Shown piece by piece: positions 56,595 through 64,000 of a stretch of 64,000 nucleotides of DNA. The stretch lies in the NCBI RefSeq assembly GCF_001499675.1, contig NZ_LN609302.1:2017896-2081895 (forward strand). Direction: 5' to 3'. The stretch is from Acetobacter ghanensis (GTDB lineage Bacteria; Pseudomonadota; Alphaproteobacteria; Acetobacterales; Acetobacteraceae). Each line of letters begins with the position of its first letter. Positions within the stretch are counted from its first letter, which is position 1. The notes beneath the pieces were generated by a model. That model was not told where the DNA came from, did not search any database, and saw only the letters and a list, made by a program, of their open reading frames with translations. Position numbers and translations under genes: made by a program.

Positions 56595-56613
56595 ATTAAA
56601 GACCTGAATGGTC
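56595..56613 (-). promoter_or_regulatory. Candidate suf promoter -10 and operator
   Basis: On the minus strand the inverted repeat GACC-ATTCA-GGTC (56613-56601) directly abuts TTTAAT (56600-56595), a five-of-six match to the -10 consensus. No good -35 is visible at the standard distance. This places a potential regulator site between -35 and -10, suitable for autoregulation by the Rrf2 protein. Assignment is by position only. Confidence 0.4.
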
Positions 56614-56814
56614 CTGTTTCGGATACATGGCGAGAAGCGTTGCCAACGTCAACCCAAAACGTCCTGTTACAGGCGGACCATTCCTGCCTTCCTACGCATA
56701 TGTGATCTGCATCCGTCCTGAACGGGTGCATTTATCCGAGCTTACGCCCATCCCTACGGCACAAGCTCTTCCATATCCGCTCAAGTGCCATGCACCCAGC
56801 AAGGCGGCTGTGCC

Positions 56815-58113
56815 TTACTGCGCGTTAATACCGAAGGTCAGTCTAAGAACAGCAAACAGAAGCGCCCCCACGGCAAACCCCACCAAGGTGCCGTTAAAGC
56901 GAATGAACTGGAGGTCCTTACCCACGCGTAGCTCCAGCTTTTCCGCAATTTCCACTGCATTCCAGCCAGAAACGACGCGGGCAATAAACTCGGACATCTG
57001 CTCGCGCACAAACGGCAAGGCCTTGCCTATTGTGCCATCAACCCGTGCCACTATGCGCTGGCGCAGCACGTCATCATTCCGCAGTTGCCCTGCCATGCGG
57101 GTCAGCACATCACGCAACAGGTTCGCCGTGCGGCCCTGCGGGTCTTCCACATCGGCCTCCACCATGCGACGAAACCGGAGCCAGATATCCGCCCACCAGC
57201 TCACAACACTTTCGTGCGACAAGACGGATGTTACAGCCTGCGTAAACTCCCGGCCGCGTTCGGGGTCTGTTTCTATGCGGTCGATCTGGAGTCTGACCCA
57301 ACTGGTAAAGCCTTCACGCAGACTGGAATTTTCCGGATCGATTCGGTCCAACTCCTGCGCGGCAGCCGTCAGCACCTTGGTGGCGATGGACCCACCAATC
57401 GCCCACCCCAGAATACGCCCGCCCTGCTCGCGCACACGGTCCTCAATCATATCCCGCAGGGCGCCTTCCTTGGCCTTGAGGCCATCCTTGAGCTGACTCA
57501 GAAAGTAGGAGAGCACCTCCTGATGCCGGTCATCATCCACAAGGCTCCGCAAGGCTTTGGCGATAACGGGCGAGAGGTCACTCCCCCCCAGCAAACCGGG
57601 TATAATCCGACCAATGGCGTTACTGGCCCGGCCATCTTCCAGCCTATCCAGAAGCTGCGGCATGGACCGGGCCATGGCCCCCACCACCGCATCCTGCGTG
57701 GCCGGGTCCTCCAGCATGTTAGCTATAAACCCCGGAACATCCACCTTGGAGAGGACGCACTCCACCTCTTTGGCTGTAAAGACCTGACTGGCCACAAACC
57801 GCCCAAGGGCACGGGCAAGCCGGTCCTTTTGCGCAGGCAATATGGCCGTGTGTGGAATGGGCAGCCCCAAAGGGTGGCGGAACAGGGCGACCACAGCAAA
57901 CCAGTCCGCTACCCCGCCCACAACACCCGCACGTGCACCGGCGCGCAGCATTTCCAGAAAAAAGCCATCCTCTACCCAGCCGGCGGCAGGGGCGGCATAG
58001 CCCAGAACCGTCACCCCTCCCATAACCACCAGCAGGCCTGTGGCTGCATTCTGGTATCGCCGAAGTGCCTGCCGGGCGGCGATGTCCCCTTCCTTATCGG
58101 TATGCGCTGTCAT
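56815..58113 (-). CDS. DUF445 family membrane protein
   Basis: This 432-residue protein of the DUF445 family has an N-terminal membrane segment (about 22-42, GLLVVMGGVTVLGYAAP), the family signature GGVADWFAVVALFRHPLGLPIPHTAI (seen as GGVADWFAVVALFRHPLGL, about 62-80), a long helical middle and a C-terminal membrane helix VGFAVGALLFAVLRL. The function is unknown. I start at ATG 58113; the open frame extends upstream antisense to the PEP carboxylase-like gene. It is divergent from that gene. Confidence 0.85.
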   Translation of the reverse strand: MTAHTDKEGDIAARQALRRYQNAATGLLVVMGGVTVLGYAAPAAGWVEDGFFLEMLRAGARAGVVGGVADWFAVVALFRHPLGLPIPHTAILPAQKDRLARALGRFVASQVFTAKEVECVLSKVDVPGFIANMLEDPATQDAVVGAMARSMPQLLDRLEDGRASNAIGRIIPGLLGGSDLSPVIAKALRSLVDDDRHQEVLSYFLSQLKDGLKAKEGALRDMIEDRVREQGGRILGWAIGGSIATKVLTAAAQELDRIDPENSSLREGFTSWVRLQIDRIETDPERGREFTQAVTSVLSHESVVSWWADIWLRFRRMVEADVEDPQGRTANLLRDVLTRMAGQLRNDDVLRQRIVARVDGTIGKALPFVREQMSEFIARVVSGWNAVEIAEKLELRVGKDLQFIRFNGTLVGFAVGALLFAVLRLTFGINAQ

Positions 58114-58260
58114 GCAGGTATGAATAGCACTCCACCCGCCCCACCCCAAGTGTGCGTGAGGCGGTTGCGCACAGAAAGCAGACATGGAAAGCTGCACATA
58201 AATTATTACCCTACCGTTTTGTTTCTTTTCCGATTCAATCCGCAAGGATATAGAGCGCGC

Positions 58261-61059
58261 ATGAACACGGATTTTTCTTCCCTTCCTCCTCGCATCGGCA
58301 GCGTGCTCGCCTCCATTGCCAACACGTCGTCTGCCGGAACTCCGGCTGAGGGCACCAACCCCGTTATGGGCACGGCCCTGCGCCTGAGCGATGCGGTGGA
58401 AAGTGGGGCCATTACGTTTGAGGATGTGACCCAACTGGTGCACACCCTGCGCGATGAGGCCTTTCTGAGCCGCTCACGCCGCCTGCACCGCTACGTAGGA
58501 GGCGCCGCACTGGATACAGCGCAGGACAAACTGCGCCATGTTGCCGAGCAGATCTGCGCTGATCTGCCTGCCTCCTCGTTTGAGGCGTATCGCCAGCTTG
58601 TGTCTTCCATCCGTTTTGCGGCTGTTTTTACGGCCCATCCGACCTTTGCCCTGAGCAACCCGGTTTATGATGCTCTGGCAACAAGCGCCTCGCAGGAAGT
58701 CCCGCCTGAAACGGCACCATTTTTTACAACACACCGCCGCGCTGCGCCCCCAACGCTGGAAGAAGAATTTACTCTGGCGTCCCAAGCTATTACCCGCGCG
58801 CGGGACGCCATAGACCAGTTGAATGTGGCTCTGTTGACCACGGCCCAGAACACATGGCCCGACCAATGGAGCACGCTCTCCCCCTGCCCTGTCATTGCCA
58901 CCAGTTGGGTTGGTTACGATACGGACGGACGGACGGATATCGGGTGGTGGGATACGCTACGCCTGCGTTTACGCATGAAGCTTTTCCAGCTTATGCGGCT
59001 GGAGCGCCAGATTGCCCATGAAGGAATTCTGGCCCCCGACCTGAGCAATACGCTGCATCGGGCCATAGACTGCGTTAAGGAACAGATCAGCGCTGTGCCC
59101 GCTGGTCCTTCGGACGGGCAAGCCGTAGCCCGCTTTGCGGAACTGATGGTTAACGGGCGCAAAACCGCCCTGAGCGCAGCATCGGACCTGAACGACCTAT
59201 TGCAGGCCGCCATAGATGCTGCACCGCCTTCTGCGCAGGTGCCACTCGCCGTAGCCCGTGCTGGGTTTATGGCCCACGGCCTTGGATTGGCCCACACGCA
59301 TGTGCGGCTCAACGCCAGCCAGATCCATAACTTTGTCCGCCAGAAGCTGAACCTTCTGGACGACCCGACCAATCTGGCCCAGCGCCGCGCCCTGCTCAAC
59401 CGTGTTAACGAGGCGCTGGACGCGGTTACGCCCGTACCGGTGGACTTTGGAGCCCTTCTGAGCGACCCCTCCTCTGCCGGGCGCCTGATGATGACCATCG
59501 CCCAGATTGTCAAATACGTGGATTCCGCAACCCCTGTGCGCTTTCTGATTGCGGAAACCGAAACAGGCTACACCCTGCTGGCCGCACTGTGGATTGCCAC
59601 CTACTTTGGCGTTGCGGACCGTATTGAAATTTCTCCCCTGTTCGAAACCGAGGATGCTCTGGTCAAAGGGGAACACATCGTTGAGGAAGCTCTCCGCTCC
59701 TCTGCATGGCGGGATTATGTGCGCCGCATGGGCCGGATATGCTTCCAGTTCGGCTATTCGGATTCGGGGCGCTATATCGGCCAGCTTGCCGCCTCCTACC
59801 AGATCGAACGCCTGCGCCTGCGCATTCATGACCTGCTGGTGCGTTGGGAACTGACCGATGTGGAAGTCGTGTTCTTTGATACGCATGGCGAGAGCATTGG
59901 TCGGGGTGCCCACCCGTTCCGCATGGCTGACCGGCTGGACTACCTCTCCCCCGCCCATGTGCGGAAACGTTTTGCAAGCAGCGGCATCCACTGCCGTGAG
60001 GAAACCGCTTTTCAGGGAGGAGACGGCTACCTGCTGTTTGGCAGCCCCGAACTGGCAACCGCCACACTGGCAACCATTGCTGAAAACCTGTTCCTGAGCG
60101 ACCAGCAGAAAAGCGACCCGATTTACGACCACCCGGACTTTTCGGCCGACTTTTTCTCCAGCGTGATCGACACTATGAAAGGTCTGGTCGCAGACCCCGG
60201 CTATGCGGCTCTGCTGGGTGCTTTTGGCCCGGCCCTTATCGACCGTACAGGGTCGCGCCCCCCAGCCCGCCAGAGCGCCGAGGCCGCAACGCGCAGCCGG
60301 ATTACGCACCCCAGCCAGCTCCGGGCCATTCCCAACAATGCCATTCTTCAGCAGTTAGGCTGGTGCGCCAATACGTTGCAGGGCCTTGGAGCTGCCGTCC
60401 AGCGGCACCCAGAAACATTTGAAACACTGAACACCTCCAGCCCGCGCTTTCATCGTGCGTTGGACTTTGCCCGCCATGCTCTTGCCTGCTCGGATGACAA
60501 GGTGCTCAAAAGTGTTGTGTGCATGCTGGACCCCGGCTTCTGGCTGGACCGCGCTTCGGAGGAAACTTCTCCCCAGAAGCAGAAAGCTTTTCTGGCCATT
60601 ATGGGTGACCTTGAGCGCCTGAACCTTTCAGCCGAATTGCACACCATGTTCCGCCGCATTCAGGCAGACCACCTTGCCCTGCGCGAGGCATGGCAACACG
60701 CCCCCCGTACGGAACCGCGCATTCGCCTGCTTCATGCCATACGCATTATGCTGATCGAACGAATCTGGCTGCTGGCATGTCGCATTCCATTCTTCATGCC
60801 GCGTGGGGGCTTCAACCACGAAATGATGATGCAGCATATCCTGTGTCTGGATATTCCAACCGTCCTAAAGGAAATGAAGCATATTTTCCCCACCGGCACG
60901 GGACCATCAGATCTGGATTTTCATGAACCCCGAGGGCCGCGTGAGGAAGGCATTTACGTGCGTGAGCACCGGGACATCTTCACCCCTATGGGCGAAATGT
61001 TTGAACTCCTGCGCGAGATCAGCGTCGCGCTTATGCACGATATCGGAGCATTTGGTTAA
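58261..61059 (+). CDS. ppc: Phosphoenolpyruvate carboxylase-like protein, divergent
   Basis: This 932-residue protein aligns by eye to PEP carboxylase, which makes oxaloacetate from PEP and bicarbonate. Recognisable blocks are TAHPT (about 124-128), RLRMKLFQLMRLE, HVRLNAS, SPLFETEDAL, QFGYSDSGR, ESIGRGAHP (about 543-551), GSRPPARQ and LRAIPNN. Several catalytic blocks differ from the canonical ones: TAHPTF instead of TAHPTE, GYDTDGRTD instead of the GGDRDGNP block, and DTHGESIGRG instead of HGRGGSIGRGG. The open frame continues upstream to 57085 but that part is antisense to DUF445. I think it is the Acetobacteraceae-type PEP carboxylase, possibly with altered regulation; loss of activity cannot be excluded. 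Confidence 0.75.
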   Translation: MNTDFSSLPPRIGSVLASIANTSSAGTPAEGTNPVMGTALRLSDAVESGAITFEDVTQLVHTLRDEAFLSRSRRLHRYVGGAALDTAQDKLRHVAEQICADLPASSFEAYRQLVSSIRFAAVFTAHPTFALSNPVYDALATSASQEVPPETAPFFTTHRRAAPPTLEEEFTLASQAITRARDAIDQLNVALLTTAQNTWPDQWSTLSPCPVIATSWVGYDTDGRTDIGWWDTLRLRLRMKLFQLMRLERQIAHEGILAPDLSNTLHRAIDCVKEQISAVPAGPSDGQAVARFAELMVNGRKTALSAASDLNDLLQAAIDAAPPSAQVPLAVARAGFMAHGLGLAHTHVRLNASQIHNFVRQKLNLLDDPTNLAQRRALLNRVNEALDAVTPVPVDFGALLSDPSSAGRLMMTIAQIVKYVDSATPVRFLIAETETGYTLLAALWIATYFGVADRIEISPLFETEDALVKGEHIVEEALRSSAWRDYVRRMGRICFQFGYSDSGRYIGQLAASYQIERLRLRIHDLLVRWELTDVEVVFFDTHGESIGRGAHPFRMADRLDYLSPAHVRKRFASSGIHCREETAFQGGDGYLLFGSPELATATLATIAENLFLSDQQKSDPIYDHPDFSADFFSSVIDTMKGLVADPGYAALLGAFGPALIDRTGSRPPARQSAEAATRSRITHPSQLRAIPNNAILQQLGWCANTLQGLGAAVQRHPETFETLNTSSPRFHRALDFARHALACSDDKVLKSVVCMLDPGFWLDRASEETSPQKQKAFLAIMGDLERLNLSAELHTMFRRIQADHLALREAWQHAPRTEPRIRLLHAIRIMLIERIWLLACRIPFFMPRGGFNHEMMMQHILCLDIPTVLKEMKHIFPTGTGPSDLDFHEPRGPREEGIYVREHRDIFTPMGEMFELLREISVALMHDIGAFG

Positions 61060-61142
61060 TTACCTCCGATCTTCCGCTGGCGGCGGATACTCCACACATT
61101 TGCCGCCAGACTGACTGGCGAAAACGCCACCAATAAAAACAG

Positions 61143-61175
61143 AAAGGAAGCGCTGTATTCAACAGCCCTTCCTTT
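61143..61175 (-). terminator. Long hairpin between ppc and the hexanucleotide repeat
   Basis: AAAGGAAGCGCTGT (61143-61156) and ACAGCCCTTCCTTT (61162-61175) form a 14-base stem with one mismatch and a five-base loop. On the minus strand it is followed by CTGTTTTTATT, a terminator-like U tract; on the plus strand no T run follows. Confidence 0.6.
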
Positions 61176-61187
61176 CCCTCCCCATCA

Positions 61188-61358
<171 letters not shown>

Positions 61359-61391
61359 TTAATGTTCTTTTCAACCCTAAAGCTGAAAGAC

Positions 61392-63479
61392 TTATTTGGA
61401 CTGTGCCATAATCTCGTCTGCCACGTTGCGCGGCACCGGATCGTAGTGATGGAACTGCATGGTGAAGGATGCACGACCCTTCGTCATGGAACGCAGATGA
61501 GAAATGTAACCAAACATTTCCTTCAGCGGCACATGTGCACGCACCATAACCGTGGAACCCGAGGTTTCCTGACTCTGGATCATACCACGACGACGGTTCA
61601 GGTCACCCACAACGTCACCAACGTGATCGTTCGGGGTAGTGATTTCCACGTCCATGATCGGTTCCAGAATAACCGGACCAGCGTTCTTCATACCGTCACG
61701 GAAGCAAGCCTTAGCCGCGATTTCGAACGCCAGAGCGGACGAGTCAACGTCATGGTACTTACCGTCGAGCAGCGTGAACTTAAAGTCCACCGTGGGGAAC
61801 CCAGCCAGCACACCCGTGGAAGCCTGCATGCGGATACCTTTTTCAACCGCAGGAATATATTCCTTCGGAACGGTACCACCGACAACCTTGTTCTCAAACG
61901 TAATACCTTCGTTCCGTTCAACCGGTTCAAAGGCAATCTTCACTTCTGCGAACTGACCGGAACCACCAGACTGCTTCTTGTGGGTGTAGGTTTCCGTGTG
62001 CGGCTTGGAGATGGTTTCGCGGTATGCAACCTGAGGCGCACCCACGTTTGCATCCACACCATATTCACGACGCAGACGGTCGATAATGATGTCCAGATGC
62101 AGTTCACCCATACCGGACAGAATGGTCTGACCCGTTTCCTGATCGGTCTTGAGCTGCAGGGAGGGATCTTCACCAGCCAGCTTCTGCAGGGCCAGCGTCA
62201 TCTTTTCCACTGCGTCCTTGGTTTTCGGCTCAACAGAAATGTCGATAACCGGAACCGGGAAGGACATACGTTCCAGAACAACCGGATCGGCAGGATCGGC
62301 CAGCGTATCACCCGTCTGGGAGTCTTTCAGACCAACAAAGGCAGCAATATCACCAGCATGAACTTCGCTCAGTTCAACGCGCTTGTCAGCGTGCATCTGG
62401 TAGATACGACCAATACGTTCCTTGTGGCCCTTGGTGGTGTTCAGAACGGTGTCACCGGTCTTGAGAACGCCACGATAGACGCGAACAAAGGTCAGCGTGC
62501 CGTATTTGTCGTTGATGATCTTGAACGCCAGACCAGCAAACTTGCCGTTGGGGTCAACCGGCAGGATGGGCTGAGCGGCTTCGTTTTCTTCTTCACCTTC
62601 CGGCGGAGCGCAACGAATACCTTCAACGTCGTTCGGAGCGGGCAGGTAGTCGATGATCCCATCGAGCAGCGGCTGCACACCCTTGTTCTTAAAGGCCGTA
62701 CCACACAGAACCGGACGGAACTCGCCGGAAATGGCACCTTTTTTGATGCAGCGCTTCAGGGTTTCGACGGAAACGTCACCCTTTTCGAAGTATTCTTCCA
62801 TGGCGGCTTCATCAACTGCCAGGGCCGTATCCAGCAGGTTCTGGCGTGCTTCTGCAGCCTTTTCCTTCAGGTCGGCAGGAATTTCTTCGTCGTGGAACTT
62901 CGCGCCCAGTTCACCACCTTCCCAGATGATGGCCTTCATTTCCACCAGATCGACAACGCCGAGGAACTGGTCTTCCGCACCAATCGGCAGCTGCAGGGGA
63001 ATAGCAACGATGTCCAGCTTTTCCTTCAGCGTGTCGAATGCACGGTAGAAGTCAGCGCCAGTACGGTCGAGCTTGTTGATGAAGATAAGGCGGGGCACGT
63101 TGTAGCGGTCAGCCAGACGCCAGTTGGTTTCGGACTGCGGCTGAACACCGGCCACACCTTCAATAATGAACACGGCGCCATCGAGCACACGCAGCGAACG
63201 GTTCACTTCGATATTGAAGTCGATGTGTCCGGGGGTGTCGATGATGTTGATCCGGTGATCTTTCCAGTCACAGGTCACGGCGGCGGAGGTGATGGTAATA
63301 CCACGCTCACGTTCCTGCGCCATGTAGTCCGTGGTGGTGTTGCCTTCGTGCACTTCACCAATCTTATGGGACACGCCGGTGTAGTACAGAATGCGTTCGG
63401 TCGTGGTTGTCTTACCAGCGTCAATATGCGCGGTGATACCGATATTACGGATCTTGGACAGATCAGATGTGGCGGACAC
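61392..63479 (-). CDS. fusA: Elongation factor G
   Basis: This 695-residue GTPase moves tRNAs and mRNA through the ribosome. It has the G1 loop [15 protein letters not shown] (about 18-32), [17 protein letters not shown] and domains II-V with the RRGMIQSQE and domain V sequences near the end. A strong CTGGAGG site precedes the ATG. It is not beside rpsL, rpsG or tuf in this window but alone between ppc and rpmB. Confidence 0.97.
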   Translation of the reverse strand: MSATSDLSKIRNIGITAHIDAGKTTTTERILYYTGVSHKIGEVHEGNTTTDYMAQERERGITITSAAVTCDWKDHRINIIDTPGHIDFNIEVNRSLRVLDGAVFIIEGVAGVQPQSETNWRLADRYNVPRLIFINKLDRTGADFYRAFDTLKEKLDIVAIPLQLPIGAEDQFLGVVDLVEMKAIIWEGGELGAKFHDEEIPADLKEKAAEARQNLLDTALAVDEAAMEEYFEKGDVSVETLKRCIKKGAISGEFRPVLCGTAFKNKGVQPLLDGIIDYLPAPNDVEGIRCAPPEGEEENEAAQPILPVDPNGKFAGLAFKIINDKYGTLTFVRVYRGVLKTGDTVLNTTKGHKERIGRIYQMHADKRVELSEVHAGDIAAFVGLKDSQTGDTLADPADPVVLERMSFPVPVIDISVEPKTKDAVEKMTLALQKLAGEDPSLQLKTDQETGQTILSGMGELHLDIIIDRLRREYGVDANVGAPQVAYRETISKPHTETYTHKKQSGGSGQFAEVKIAFEPVERNEGITFENKVVGGTVPKEYIPAVEKGIRMQASTGVLAGFPTVDFKFTLLDGKYHDVDSSALAFEIAAKACFRDGMKNAGPVILEPIMDVEITTPNDHVGDVVGDLNRRRGMIQSQETSGSTVMVRAHVPLKEMFGYISHLRSMTKGRASFTMQFHHYDPVPRNVADEIMAQSK

Positions 63480-63708
63480 GAAAACCTCCAGAAAACAGGT
63501 AAGGCGCGACAGGAAAACCCTCGCGCCTGTGGCCGCCGAACGCCGTAAATGCCACCTGAAAAAATATTTCTTCAGGAAGCCGGCTGCCGGACACCGGCCG
63601 ATAGACAGAAGCGCCTGACAAGAAAAGGCAGACGCCTGAACCGCAGAAACCGGGCTCTGTCACCTAATGTGCCAGCCCCCGGTCCATACGGATAAACAAA
63701 GCCCTGAA

Positions 63709-64000
63709 TCAGGCGCCAGCGGCGGCCTGCTTCTTGGCCTGCACGCGCAGCACGCGGCGCTTGATGACCTGTGCTTCCGTGGGGAGCTTGCGGTTAGGCG
63801 TGCTCAGCAGGAATGCATCCAGACCACCATTGTGCTCAATGGTGCGCAGGCCGCGCGTGCTAACACGCATACGGACAGCGGAGCCCAGAATTTCGGACGT
63901 CAGGGAAGCTTCCTGCAGGTTGGGCAGAAAGCGACGACGGGACTTGTTGTTGGCATGACTGACGTTGTTTCCGGTCAGCACGCCTTTGCCGGTGATCTGG
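63709..64000 (-). CDS. rpmB: 50S ribosomal protein L28, 5' end cut by the window
   Basis: The frame runs from its stop at 63709 off the right edge; the visible part starts at [18 protein letters not shown], which normally follows a few residues (MSRRC-like) lost beyond the window. L28 motifs RRRFLPNLQ and [20 protein letters not shown] are present, with an Ala/Lys-rich C-terminus. It is a small component of the large ribosomal subunit. It would be transcribed leftward towards fusA with 229 bases between them. Confidence 0.93.
   Translation of the reverse strand, partial: QITGKGVLTGNNVSHANNKSRRRFLPNLQEASLTSEILGSAVRMRVSTRGLRTIEHNGGLDAFLLSTPNRKLPTEAQVIKRRVLRVQAKKQAAAGA

Noticed and set aside
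57085..58260. Open frame extending the PEP carboxylase-like protein by about 390 residues
   Set aside because: It is antisense to the DUF445 gene and unlike any known domain; ATG 58261 gives the family length.

Overview
The window reads as a chromosomal segment of an acetic acid bacterium (Alphaproteobacteria, Acetobacteraceae, most likely Acetobacter or a close relative). This is inferred from gene order and protein style: the series nuoA-N / birA / coaX / rnj / proS / lolCD, the block tig / clpP / clpX / lon / hupB, the series sufR-B-C-D-S-U-T-A, and a sphingolipid gene set. I see no phage, insertion sequence, CRISPR array or plasmid backbone. Almost everything is housekeeping DNA with tight operons, apart from the first 11 kb.

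Region 1 (about 0.8-11 kb) is the most distinctive part. An acyl-ACP/AMP ligase gene (broken by a one-base frameshift in a C-rich tract), an acyl carrier protein and a serine palmitoyltransferase run rightward. A Tam41-type cytidylyltransferase homologue and a lipid kinase of the diacylglycerol/ceramide kinase superfamily run leftward. A tightly overlapped rightward operon follows: metallophosphoesterase, LptF-like, LptG-like, membrane di-iron fatty acid hydroxylase, MobA-like nucleotidyltransferase. Taken together this looks like a pathway that makes a sphingoid base, phosphorylates and activates the ceramide or its head group, hydroxylates the lipid and exports it with an LPS-type extractor. 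The export and CDP-activation parts are inference.

Region 2 (11-24 kb) holds gph, glmU-glmS (UDP-GlcNAc precursors), a DUF3108 envelope protein, an IclR regulator divergent from a glutathione peroxidase, lolD-lolC (lipoprotein release), proS, RNase J, coaX and birA. Region 3 (24-37 kb) is the leftward operon for respiratory complex I. Thirteen subunit genes are intact, but nuoM is absent: only a 19-codon in-frame remnant sits between nuoL and nuoN, exactly where nuoM belongs. Region 4 (37-46 kb) has tRNA-Val, hupB, lon, clpX, clpP, tig, tRNA-Leu and nnr. Region 5 (46-56.6 kb) has a small membrane protein, a DEAD-box helicase with a long basic Ala/Pro/Lys-rich N-terminal tail, a TrmA/RlmD-type RNA methyltransferase and the complete SUF iron-sulfur assembly operon with its Rrf2 regulator. 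Region 6 (56.8-64 kb) has a DUF445 protein, a divergent phosphoenolpyruvate carboxylase-like protein, a 15-copy hexanucleotide tandem repeat, fusA and the start-truncated rpmB.

The two apparent lesions (acyl ligase frameshift, nuoM deletion) may be genuine strain-specific losses or sequence or assembly errors; read-level checks would separate these. Start codons were chosen from ribosome-binding sites, operon overlaps and family length, and are shorter than the longest open frame in many entries.
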